A DNA stretch of 6,964 bases from Chlorobiota bacterium (GTDB taxonomy: Bacteria; Bacteroidota; Bacteroidia; Bacteroidales; F082), in NCBI GenBank assembly GCA_030619415.1, contig JAUXBM010000096.1:1-6964 (forward strand). The letters run 5' to 3'. The notes under the pieces were generated by a model, which was not told the DNA's origin, did not search any database, and saw only the letters and a list, made by a program, of their open reading frames with translations. The position numbers were made by a program, and so were the translations under genes. Positions 1-6,518 of the stretch are shown here, piece after piece. How positions within the stretch are numbered: position 1 is the first letter of the stretch; the number at the start of each line of letters is the position of its first letter.

Positions 1-473
1 CCATATTCTGCACCTTCAACATCAATTTTTACAAAATCCAGTTTTGTTTTCGCCGGGATTACATCATCCAGCATTTTCATCTCAACTTCAATTTCTTGTA
101 TGTCAGGATTTTCAATTTCGTATTTACGCTTTTTTATTCCACTGTATGCCGGGGCATTCCTGACAAACTGAAAGGTGGTCTTGCCATTTTTATCGCTTAA
201 TGCATACGGATAAACTGTATTGTTCGTGAACTTTTCCTTGAGCGAATTATACATCTCCGGAATTGGTTCAAAAGCAAAATGATGACCATTCGGTGCCAGT
301 TTGTTTATCTCCCTTAGTATCTCACCTTTATGGCAACCAACATCCACGCAATTTGAATTTTTCGTGATGACGCGTTTCATAACCAATTGAGTTTGCCTGT
401 CGTATTTCAGGTTTTTCGTTAAGTCGAAATGAAAGAAGATTAAAAATTCCCGTATTAACTCTTTAAGGATCAT
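1..473 (-). CDS. FkbM-family SAM-dependent methyltransferase (3' end outside window)
   Basis: The first 157 codons are present; the stop lies beyond the left edge. The ATG is at 473 (MILKELIREF). The visible protein has the FkbM methyltransferase layout: a short N-terminal helix region, SAM-binding motif I VDVGCHKGE at residues 43-51, the acidic FEP motif at 68-70, an ALSDKNGKTTF segment at 91-101 and FVKIDVEGAEY at 147-157, the family's KIDVEG hallmark. Members transfer a methyl group from S-adenosylmethionine, often to a hydroxyl on sugars or small molecules such as surface glycans; the substrate cannot be told here. The protein is expected to be cytoplasmic, since no signal peptide is seen. 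The gene follows the DUF4294 gene on the same strand after 132 nt. No clear terminator is seen between them, and the only promoter-like match is a weak TACTTTTA at 520-527, so its transcription is unresolved. The family call is firm; the substrate is unknown. Confidence 0.88.
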   Translation of the reverse strand, partial: MILKELIREFLIFFHFDLTKNLKYDRQTQLVMKRVITKNSNCVDVGCHKGEILREINKLAPNGHHFAFEPIPEMYNSLKEKFTNNTVYPYALSDKNGKTTFQFVRNAPAYSGIKKRKYEIENPDIQEIEVEMKMLDDVIPAKTKLDFVKIDVEGAEY

Positions 474-605
474 TATTGCAATACTTTAGATAGGCTGGCT
501 GATGCTGTTTTTATAAAATTAAAAGTACTGAAAAAAGTTTACCGATGATTTTATTATTGGATATTGAGTGCAGAATAATATTGTTGATTTCAGGAAAAAG
601 CATTG

Positions 606-1190
606 TCATATTTGTCCCCTGTCAATCATTTTTATAATTGTTTCAATTTGTTTGTCTTCACCTTCAGGGTCATACTCTGTTTTCAAATTGAATTTCCACA
701 AGCGGGCGAATGCCTGGTACCAGAAGGCTGTAAAATTCCCTCTTAATTCCTGCACCAGTTTATATGATGTTTCGCCGGTTTCGCGATCAAGTAATTTGAT
801 CAGGATTATACCTTGCGAAAAAGTAAGGTCTCTAAGTTCGTTACCATATTTATCTTTAATCTCCTGCTCGGCCTGTTTCATTAATTTTCTCCGTTCTTTA
901 TCGCTTTCAGCATTGGTAAGCATATACTCATATTTTCTAAGCTGAATTCCGGCTATCCGTGCGTATGGATATGCCTTTTTGACATTTTTCACCAGCTTGG
1001 ATAGTTTCCGTTTTCCTTTTTTTGATTTGGGAATTTTTAGCGAAATAACTTCTACTTCCCGAAGTCTAATCTGAGGAACTGTATCTCCATCAATTATTTT
1101 AGCGTGAACGCCGGTATATTGGGTCTGCTGAGATAAACCAGTGCAAATGATCCCAAGAATCAGGAATAGTATGGAAAAAAGTTTCTTCAT
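606..1190 (-). CDS. Secreted DUF4294 domain protein of unknown function
   Basis: This is a 194-residue protein of the DUF4294 family, known mainly from Bacteroidota and without an established function. The ATG at 1190 (MKKLFSILFL) was chosen because it begins a classic signal peptide: lysines at 2-3, a hydrophobic core at about 4-16, and probable cleavage near residue 20 before QQTQY. The frame stays open to a TTG at 1208, but that would only add six residues before the signal. Cys16 is not in a good lipobox (GIIC), so a lipoprotein is unlikely. The body starts with the DGDTVPQ segment (34-40), then a lysine-rich stretch (55-72) and a charged helical region (about 85-118). The most family-like block is at about 128-183, with IKLLDRETGETSYKLVQELRG, then FWYQAFARLW, then YDPEGED. 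The likely location is the periplasm or envelope. It lies 48 nt downstream of clpX on the same strand, behind an inverted repeat that may act as a terminator. No catalytic motif is recognised. Confidence 0.85.
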   Translation of the reverse strand: MKKLFSILFLILGIICTGLSQQTQYTGVHAKIIDGDTVPQIRLREVEVISLKIPKSKKGKRKLSKLVKNVKKAYPYARIAGIQLRKYEYMLTNAESDKERRKLMKQAEQEIKDKYGNELRDLTFSQGIILIKLLDRETGETSYKLVQELRGNFTAFWYQAFARLWKFNLKTEYDPEGEDKQIETIIKMIDRGQI

Positions 1191-1192
1191 CC

Positions 1193-1222
1193 AAAAGGCA
1201 AATACCAAAGATAATGCCTTTT
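1193..1222 (-). terminator. Inverted repeat between clpX and DUF4294 gene; weak terminator or leader hairpin
   Basis: Read on the minus strand, AAAAGGCA (1222-1215) is followed by a 14-nt loop and its perfect complement TGCCTTTT (1200-1193), an 8-bp stem ending in a run of four T. It lies in the 48-nt gap after clpX and ends 2 nt before the ATG of the DUF4294 gene. A weak intrinsic terminator for the clp transcript is one reading; a hairpin limiting ribosome access is another. The loop also contains TATCTTTG (1213-1206), a match to the TAnnTTTG -7 element, but no -33 partner is seen. The stem is short and has only three G/C pairs, so confidence is low. Confidence 0.35.
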
Positions 1223-1238
1223 TAGCCTTGGATGCGAT

Positions 1239-2477
1239 TTATACGGCTGCTTTGAGTTTCGCGATACTGGCTTTGTTTAATTTTTTAACAGCATAATCAT
1301 ACGATACATTTAGCTTTTTCTTTCTGCGGTTTGATGGTAATTCAAACATGGCATCTATCAGTATTGCTTCCATGATTGACCGCAAACCCCTGGCCCCAAG
1401 TTTAAATTCTACTGACTTTTCAACAATATAGTCGAGTGATTTGCTGTCGAATGTAAGTTCAATGTCATCCATTTCAAACAACTTCTTAAATTGCTTTGTC
1501 AAAGCATTTTTTGGTTCAATTAATATTCTTCTGAGCGTATCGTTTCCAAGTGGGTTCAAATAGGAAAGAACAGGTAAACGGCCAACAATTTCAGGAATTA
1601 AACCAAATTTTTTCAGGTCGCCCGGTGCAATGTATTGCAACAAATGTTCGGTATCAACATTTTCGTCATTGATCCCTGCAAAAGCATACCCAACAACGTT
1701 TGTCCTCAAGCGCGAAGCAATGGTCCTTTCAATTCCCTGGAAAGCGCCACCAGCGATAAACAAAATATTTTTTGTGTTCACTGTAATCATTTTCTGCTCA
1801 GGATGTTTACGGCCTCCCTGTGGGGGAACATTAACCTCTGAGCCCTCCAATAACTTTAGCAAAGCCTGCTGAACACCTTCACCAGATACATCACGTGTGA
1901 TGGATGGATTGTCGCTTTTTCGTGCAATTTTATCGATCTCATCAATAAAGATGATGCCTTTTTCAGCAGCAGCTACGTTATAATCAGCCGCTTGTAACAG
2001 TCTTGTTAAAATGCTTTCCACATCCTCGCCAACGTATCCTGCCTCGGTAAGGACGGTTGCATCAGCAATGGCAAAAGGTACATGAAGCATACGGGCGATT
2101 GTTCGGGCAAGTAAGGTTTTTCCGGTACCCGTTTCTCCTACCAGCACGATGTTTGATTTTTCAATCTCCACTTCATTGTCATCGTATTTTTGCGCAATGC
2201 GTTTGTAGTGGTTGTAAACGGCAACTGCAAGGACCTTTTTCGCTTCATCCTGGCCTATCACATATCTGTCGAGAAAAGCCTTTATCTCAGCAGGTTTTAA
2301 AACCGATTTTTTAATATCAGGTGCCTGAAACTCCCCGACGTTTTCTTCTTCAAGAATAACCTTAGCCTGGTCGATACAAAAGTTGCATATCTGCCCCTCA
2401 AGTCCCGAAACCAACAAGGTAGTCTCCGATTTTGGCCGTCCGCAAAACGAACATTTTTCTTCTTTTTTCCGGGCCAT
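1239..2477 (-). CDS. clpX: ClpX, ATP-dependent unfoldase subunit of the ClpXP protease
   Basis: This 412-residue AAA+ protein is full length (E. coli ClpX has 424). ClpX hexamers recognise tagged or native substrates in the cytoplasm, unfold them with ATP and thread them into ClpP. Visible parts, in order: the N-terminal C4 zinc-binding domain with Cys9, Cys12, Cys31 and Cys34; Walker A GETGTGKT at 114-121; pore-1 loop GYVG at 147-150; Walker B IIFIDE at 175-180; the RKH pore loop at 223-225; the [12 protein letters not shown] block at 291-302; and sensor-2 GARGLR at 361-366 with Arg363. The ClpP-docking IGF loop reads VGY at 262-264, a conservative variant. The ATG at 2477 fits the usual start just before the zinc finger. 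It lies 43 nt downstream of clpP, with no promoter match and no Shine-Dalgarno sequence in the gap, so it is probably transcribed with tig and clpP. The identification is secure. Confidence 0.98.
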   Translation of the reverse strand: MARKKEEKCSFCGRPKSETTLLVSGLEGQICNFCIDQAKVILEEENVGEFQAPDIKKSVLKPAEIKAFLDRYVIGQDEAKKVLAVAVYNHYKRIAQKYDDNEVEIEKSNIVLVGETGTGKTLLARTIARMLHVPFAIADATVLTEAGYVGEDVESILTRLLQAADYNVAAAEKGIIFIDEIDKIARKSDNPSITRDVSGEGVQQALLKLLEGSEVNVPPQGGRKHPEQKMITVNTKNILFIAGGAFQGIERTIASRLRTNVVGYAFAGINDENVDTEHLLQYIAPGDLKKFGLIPEIVGRLPVLSYLNPLGNDTLRRILIEPKNALTKQFKKLFEMDDIELTFDSKSLDYIVEKSVEFKLGARGLRSIMEAILIDAMFELPSNRRKKKLNVSYDYAVKKLNKASIAKLKAAV

Positions 2478-2505
2478 ATTGTTTTAGATTATTTAGTGCA
2501 AAATT

Positions 2506-2520
2506 GGTTATACGGTTATA
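2506..2520. repeat. Short direct repeat GGTTATA-C-GGTTATA in the clpP-clpX gap
   Basis: Two perfect 7-nt copies separated by one base sit directly after the clpP stop codon. On the coding strand they read TATAACC-G-TATAACC. This could be a binding or processing site, or chance in AT-rich DNA; nothing in the sequence decides. Confidence 0.3.
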
Positions 2521-3204
2521 TTACTTTTCGTGTTTCAATAACACCTCATCAATCATCCCATATTTTTTCGCCTCTGCAGAAGTCATCCAATAATCACGGT
2601 CTGAATCTGCCCATATTTTTTTGTATGGCTGGTTTGAATGCAGAGCGATTACTTCGTATAATTCTTTTTTCAGTTTTTGGATTTCACGGGCTGTAATTTC
2701 GATGTCTGATGCCTGACCCTGAGCGCCACCCATAGGTTGGTGAATAAGGATGCGTGCATGCTTGAGGGCCGTCCGTTTTCCTTTGGTTCCGGCACAAAGT
2801 AAAACCGCACCCATTGATGCTGCCATTCCAGTACAAATTGTGGCTACATCAGGTTTTATATATTGCATAGTGTCGTAAATGCCGAGGCCGGAATAGACCG
2901 AACCACCGGGTGTATTCAGGTAAACCTGTATGTCGCGTGAAGGATCGTTCGACTCGAGGAATAACAATTGTGCCTGGATGATGTTTGCTACATAATCATC
3001 GATGGGTACACCAAGAAATATAATCCGGTCCATCATTAACCTTGAAAAAACATCCATCTGCGCTACATTCATCTGACGCTCTTCGATAATGGTTGGTGAA
3101 ATATAATTTCCATATATTGAGTTGTATCTACTAAGCGTTAAGCTGCTAATGCCGTGATGTTTAACTGCGTAATTTCTGAATTCGTTGCTGCTGTTCATAG
3201 TCAT
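2521..3204 (-). CDS. clpP: ClpP, serine peptidase subunit of the Clp protease
   Basis: The 227-residue protein forms the barrel-shaped serine peptidase that degrades polypeptides fed in by ClpX. The catalytic triad is visible with family-correct spacing: Ser130 in GMAASMGA, His155 in ILIHQP and Asp204 in SDRDYW (25 and 49 residues apart, as in E. coli). The oxyanion-loop segment NTPGGSV is at about 97-103. From SPTIIEE (residue 36) the protein aligns without gaps to the mature N-terminus of E. coli ClpP, which leaves about 33 leading residues against 14 in E. coli; these may be removed by self-processing. The ATG at 3204 was chosen because it follows the tig stop codon with one base between (TAA-C-ATG), which suggests translational coupling. 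A second in-frame ATG at 3198 is equally possible. The frame runs on upstream to a TTG at 3234, but that start would lie inside tig. clpX follows 43 nt downstream. Confidence 0.97.
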   Translation of the reverse strand: MTMNSSNEFRNYAVKHHGISSLTLSRYNSIYGNYISPTIIEERQMNVAQMDVFSRLMMDRIIFLGVPIDDYVANIIQAQLLFLESNDPSRDIQVYLNTPGGSVYSGLGIYDTMQYIKPDVATICTGMAASMGAVLLCAGTKGKRTALKHARILIHQPMGGAQGQASDIEITAREIQKLKKELYEVIALHSNQPYKKIWADSDRDYWMTSAEAKKYGMIDEVLLKHEK

Positions 3205-3205
3205 G

Positions 3206-4558
3206 TTATTTTGTGCTGGAAGCGATTTCAGCAAATTTCACTGAATCAACTTCCTTTTCTTTTAAGCTTAAATTTTCTTTAAATAATTTGGTGATTTTTT
3301 CGTCGAGTATGCCAACATAAATTCTTTGTCTTTCTTCTTTGTTGCTCAATACCTGGTCAACGATTTGTTCAACCTGGGGATTTGCCTCTACCTGGCCACT
3401 TACTCCCTGAAAATATTCGCGAACTTTGGCACGAACCTCTTCATCACTCACTTTTATATTATCTCCAAAAGCTTCATGCAATTTGCTTTCGATCAGTTGC
3501 CAGCGAATTGTTTTCGCGTAACTGCCGTATTGTTCTTCAACTTGTTCAGCGGTAATTTTACCCTCATTGCTTTCAACCAGCCAACGTTTCATGAATTCGT
3601 CAGGTAAATCAAGGTTTGTAAGATTCATCAATTCATTCACTGAATCTGCCATAAACTGACGGTCCGAATCGTGAGAACCATGCTGTTGCAATTCGCTGCT
3701 TATTCTGTCGCGAAACGCTTCTTCTGTTTTAAAATCTTCAGCTGGAAATACTTTTTTATAAAGTTCTTCACCCAATTCTGCCTCGCTCGAACGAACTACC
3801 TTTTCGACTTCGAAACGATAATCAGCATTCATTTTATCCGCTGGCTTATCGTGAAGGTGTAACAAAGATTCAACTTTTGATTCATCTTTAAAAACCTTCA
3901 TTAAATTAAAATCCACCGTTTTGCCAGAACCAATACCTACAAATTTTGCCCGGATTGTTTTTAGTTTGACATCTTCAATCCTAAAATAGGCAGTGTGTTC
4001 AACTCCACCTACCACAAGATTTCCATCGGTATCCAATTCTGAGAATCTGCCTTGTAAACCATCAGTTTCTTCAGCTGTTTCAGGATTTTCTTCCGTTCCA
4101 AACCGTAGTTTAATATCATCAATGGCTTTGTCGATATCTTCATCTTTAACTTTCACCTTATAATAAGGTACTTTGATATCCTCTGAAAGTGTGAGTTCAA
4201 ATTCAGGTGCAAGGCCAATGTCGAAATAAAAATCAAACTCTTTTTGATTGTCAAAATCCAGTTTAGCGGTTTTCTCCGCGTTAGGTAGCGGATAACCAAG
4301 AATATTCAGCTTGTTTTCAAGGATATAATTATTCAGTGCCTCAGAAATAGCTTTGTTAACTTCTTCAACAACAACACCTTTTTCGTACATTTTCTTCACA
4401 AGGCCCATTGGCACTTTGCCCGGTCTGAACCCTGGCATTGAAGCTTTTTTTCGGTAATCGACCAATTGTTTGTTTACTGAATCGAGGTAATCTTCTTCCT
4501 TCAGGTTGATGTGGATGATGGCTTGCAGAGCGCCATTACTTTCCTGGGTAATGTTCAT
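3206..4558 (-). CDS. tig: Trigger factor, ribosome-associated chaperone
   Basis: This 450-residue protein (E. coli trigger factor has 432) binds at the ribosomal exit tunnel and shields emerging chains. The N-terminal ribosome-binding domain is clear, with the signature GFRPGKVP at residues 43-50, and is followed by the conserved EEVNKAISEAL helix (65-75). The C-terminal substrate-binding domain covers about 262-440 and is helical and charged, with NLDLPDEFMKRWL at 315-327. The middle region (about 165-256), where the FKBP-type peptidyl-prolyl isomerase domain should sit, lacks the usual PGFE-type signature and is probably catalytically silent. The ATG at 4558 begins MNITQES, the expected first beta strand. 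The leader is AT-rich with no Shine-Dalgarno sequence. The tRNA-Leu gene ends 24 nt upstream with no terminator between, and clpP starts 1 nt after the stop. The order tig-clpP-clpX is widely conserved in bacteria and supports the call. Confidence 0.97.
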   Translation of the reverse strand: MNITQESNGALQAIIHINLKEEDYLDSVNKQLVDYRKKASMPGFRPGKVPMGLVKKMYEKGVVVEEVNKAISEALNNYILENKLNILGYPLPNAEKTAKLDFDNQKEFDFYFDIGLAPEFELTLSEDIKVPYYKVKVKDEDIDKAIDDIKLRFGTEENPETAEETDGLQGRFSELDTDGNLVVGGVEHTAYFRIEDVKLKTIRAKFVGIGSGKTVDFNLMKVFKDESKVESLLHLHDKPADKMNADYRFEVEKVVRSSEAELGEELYKKVFPAEDFKTEEAFRDRISSELQQHGSHDSDRQFMADSVNELMNLTNLDLPDEFMKRWLVESNEGKITAEQVEEQYGSYAKTIRWQLIESKLHEAFGDNIKVSDEEVRAKVREYFQGVSGQVEANPQVEQIVDQVLSNKEERQRIYVGILDEKITKLFKENLSLKEKEVDSVKFAEIASSTK

Positions 4559-4582
4559 TTATAGATTGTTATTTTGAATAAG

Positions 4583-4664
4583 TGCGGATGAAGGGACTCG
4601 AACCCCCAAGCCTTGCGGCACTAGATCCTAAGTCTAGCGCGTCTACCAATTTCGCCACATCCGC
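4583..4664 (-). tRNA. tRNA-Leu (anticodon UAG)
   Basis: The 82-nt cloverleaf can be folded by eye. The acceptor stem is GCGGATG/CATCCGC, followed by discriminator A at 4583. The D arm is GCG...CGC with loop AAATTGGTAGA. The anticodon stem is CTAGA/TCTAG with loop CTTAGGA, giving anticodon TAG at 4630-4628, which reads CUA and, by wobble, other CUN codons. A long variable arm GCC-GCAA-GGC, typical of class II leucine tRNAs, is present. The T arm is GGGGG-TTCGAGT-CCCTT, with two G-U pairs. CCA is not encoded: the bases after the discriminator are CTTATT. tig begins 24 nt downstream on the same strand. Confidence 0.97.
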
Positions 4665-4694
4665 ATTGTTAATTTGCACCGAAAATTTGGGCTG

Positions 4695-4722
4695 CAAATA
4701 TAGTACAATTTTGTCCTTCAAA
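4695..4722 (-). promoter_or_regulatory. Bacteroidota-type promoter candidate for tRNA-Leu and tig-clpP-clpX
   Basis: On the minus strand, TATATTTG (4702-4695) matches the -7 consensus TAnnTTTG exactly. A TTTG (4722-4719) lies 16 nt upstream as a possible -33 element, slightly closer than usual. Transcription would start near 4688, about 24 nt before the tRNA 5' end. No other good match lies between here and tig, so it may serve the whole cluster. Confidence 0.6.
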
Positions 4723-4890
4723 TTGTTTGCCATTGTGATTCGTTAAATCAAAACCTGCAACAATGACATGTTGTGCCACGGAAGATGTTTTGTTTGATTT
4801 ATATAGACATCATGTATCAGTAAATCTTGGGTATCCTGAAATCGAAAGCGTCCTCCTTTGTTTATCACAGTTTTTCTGCTCCTAAAAGTT

Positions 4891-4898
4891 TATATTTG
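4891..4898 (+). promoter_or_regulatory. Promoter -7 element candidate for the first DUF5723 gene
   Basis: TATATTTG matches TAnnTTTG exactly and would place the transcription start near 4905, about 29 nt before the ATG. There is no clean TTTG at the -33 distance, only a T-rich stretch at 4870-4875; a TTTG at 4857-4860 is too far upstream. The same octamer serves the divergent tRNA promoter candidate. Confidence 0.5.
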
Positions 4899-4921
4899 AC
4901 AATTCATATTGAAACCAATAT

Positions 4922-4926
4922 GGGAG
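4922..4926 (+). promoter_or_regulatory. Shine-Dalgarno-like GGGAG before the first DUF5723 gene
   Basis: GGGAG lies 7 nt before the ATG at 4934 and supports that start over an out-of-frame ATG at 4920. It stands out because tig and clpX have no such site. A similar GGGAG precedes the second DUF5723 gene. Confidence 0.4.
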
Positions 4927-4933
4927 TGGTTAT

Positions 4934-6463
4934 ATGTTTGTAAAGTTGTCTTTGAAAAATTCTCTAAGCTGGTTTGTTATTGGTCTTTTTGCGCTGCATG
5001 GATCATACCTGAGCGGGCAGGAAATGTTGGGTCTGACAATGGGTAATTACAATGGACTTACAGGTTCTTTGATAAACCCGTCTATCATGACAAACACCAG
5101 AAATTACCTGGAGGTAAACGTATTTTCATCTGGCTATTTTGTGCGAAATACCATAGCCTATATCCCTGGATCTGATTTTAGTATTTGGGAATTATTAGGC
5201 TCAGATATCAAATTCCCGGTTTATGGCGAAAGAAATGATAATTACTTATTGTATCAAAACAAGGATTTAAAACTGGCTACAACCAATTTACGCATTCTTG
5301 GTCCCTCAGCTATGTTCCAGTACGGGGATCATGCGTTTGCCTTAACAACCGGCGTACGTTATATGACCTCTGGAAACAGGATACCCTATGAGATCCCAAT
5401 TCATGCCTATGAACAGCTAAAGTACGAACCTTTACAAAATATTTCGTTTGACGATTATAACACCGACATTTCTACCCAGGCCTGGATGGAAATAGGATTA
5501 AGCTACGCCTACGATGTGTATCATTCTTTTAGCCATCAAATTACCGTCGGTGCCTCACTTAAATTTCTCTGGGGCTATGCCGGGGCTTATGCTGAAGTAA
5601 ATAACGCGAAATATATAGTGTTGAACGACACTACTTTAAATATTCAAAACCTGAATGCAACAGCTGGATTTGCTTTGCCTGTTGATTATAATAATAATGA
5701 CATGCCTATGCATGATCCTTTTTTCAAAGGCAAGGGTATGGGGTTTGACATCGGTGTTACCTATACTAAAAGAAAATATGTTGATAACAAGCGTTTTGAG
5801 AAGCCATGTGCTCAGCGCTACGAAGATTATATATACAGAATCGGCGTTTCTATTATAGATATTGGCCGGGTTAAATACAAAAATAATGCGCAAATGCATG
5901 GTTATGATGATGTATCTGTGTTCTGGCAAAATTTCGACACGATTAATTTTGACAATGTAAACAAGGTAGTTTCTGAATTAAGTGATTTATTTTATGGTGA
6001 TCCAGATTCTTCCTACCGTGCCAGTGAAATAAAAATTGGCCTGCCGATGGCTGTAAGTGTTCAATTCGATTATCATTTTGATTTTAAAGAGGAATTTTAT
6101 GTTGGGGCAATGTGGATACAACCAGTTCGGTTTAATATGCATACTTTACGACGCCCGGCCCAGTTGGCCATTGTACCAAGATGGGAAACGAAAAATTTTG
6201 AATTCAGTTTGCCGCTCTCGTTGTTTGAGTATCGTTACCCCAGGGTAGGTTTTGCTGCACGGTTTTATTTCTTTACAATTGGTACTGAGCGGATAGGAAC
6301 TTACCTGGGTATTGCTGATTTAAATGGGATGGACTTGTATTTTTCTTTCAAGTTTAGTTTTGGAAAAGGCTCATGCCGAAAAAAACCAATGTACCCGTGT
6401 GCCAACACCGAGTTTGGTTATAGCGATAAGGAAAAGGCAAAATTCAGGAAACGTAAGTGGTGA
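4934..6463 (+). CDS. DUF5723 family protein, probable outer-membrane beta-barrel
   Basis: The 509-residue secreted protein resembles the DUF5723 family of Bacteroidota envelope proteins, whose function is not established. The signal peptide has Lys4 and Lys8, a hydrophobic core at about 11-23 and probable cleavage after LSG at 26-28. The mature part opens with QEMLGLTMGNYNGL and an INP motif (47-49), the usual family opening. The rest alternates short polar and aromatic strands, for example TVGASLKFLWG (204-214), GMGFDIGVTY (268-277), YRIGVSIIDIG (301-311), GFAARFYFF (439-447) and DLYFSFKFSFG (467-477), as expected of a transmembrane barrel. After the last strand is a 33-residue, lysine- and arginine-rich tail (477-509) with Cys481 and Cys489. 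The start is supported by the signal peptide and a GGGAG 7 nt upstream. A truncated paralogue follows in tandem. Barrel topology is inferred from strand pattern, and no ligand can be suggested. Confidence 0.83.
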   Translation: MFVKLSLKNSLSWFVIGLFALHGSYLSGQEMLGLTMGNYNGLTGSLINPSIMTNTRNYLEVNVFSSGYFVRNTIAYIPGSDFSIWELLGSDIKFPVYGERNDNYLLYQNKDLKLATTNLRILGPSAMFQYGDHAFALTTGVRYMTSGNRIPYEIPIHAYEQLKYEPLQNISFDDYNTDISTQAWMEIGLSYAYDVYHSFSHQITVGASLKFLWGYAGAYAEVNNAKYIVLNDTTLNIQNLNATAGFALPVDYNNNDMPMHDPFFKGKGMGFDIGVTYTKRKYVDNKRFEKPCAQRYEDYIYRIGVSIIDIGRVKYKNNAQMHGYDDVSVFWQNFDTINFDNVNKVVSELSDLFYGDPDSSYRASEIKIGLPMAVSVQFDYHFDFKEEFYVGAMWIQPVRFNMHTLRRPAQLAIVPRWETKNFEFSLPLSLFEYRYPRVGFAARFYFFTIGTERIGTYLGIADLNGMDLYFSFKFSFGKGSCRKKPMYPCANTEFGYSDKEKAKFRKRKW

Positions 6464-6477
6464 GCACCCTTAAAATA

Positions 6478-6518
6478 TTAATGATTATCTGAAAAGGAAT
6501 TATTAACCTGATTTTTTT
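6478..6518 (+). terminator. Weak AT-rich terminator candidate after the first DUF5723 gene
   Basis: TTAATGATT (6478-6486) can pair with AATTATTAA (6498-6506), a 9-bp stem with one G-U pair around an 11-nt loop. A run of seven T follows at 6512-6518, 5 nt after the stem. The stem has no G-C pairs, so its stability is doubtful. It begins 14 nt after the stop codon. Confidence 0.3.

Noticed and set aside
568..945. A 125-codon plus-strand frame opposite the DUF4294 gene
   Set aside because: It lies mostly antisense to a well-supported gene, and its serine- and leucine-rich translation has no recognisable domain.
1191..1208. Upstream TTG start for the DUF4294 gene
   Set aside because: It adds six residues ahead of a perfect signal peptide start (MKKLF) and lies within the inverted repeat.
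3205..3234. Upstream TTG start for clpP inside tig
   Set aside because: It would overlap tig by about 30 nt, and the ATG at 3204 has ideal coupling to the tig stop.
4583..4664. tRNA-Leu as an integration site for a mobile element
   Set aside because: The tRNA 3' end is followed directly by tig, and there is no integrase, no duplicated tRNA end and no foreign-looking sequence nearby.
4763..4885. A 40-codon frame on the plus strand (MTCCATEDVL...) in the divergent intergenic region
   Set aside because: It overlaps the region expected to hold promoters, has no ribosome-binding sequence, resembles no family I know and has four scattered cysteines. It is more likely a chance frame.
4665..4933. 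Riboswitch or structured leader in the divergent region
   Set aside because: Only very short palindromes are seen, and nothing matches a known riboswitch core.
5636..5929. A 97-codon minus-strand frame inside the first DUF5723 gene
   Set aside because: It is fully antisense to a long, coherent coding sequence and has low-complexity isoleucine runs typical of a shadow frame.
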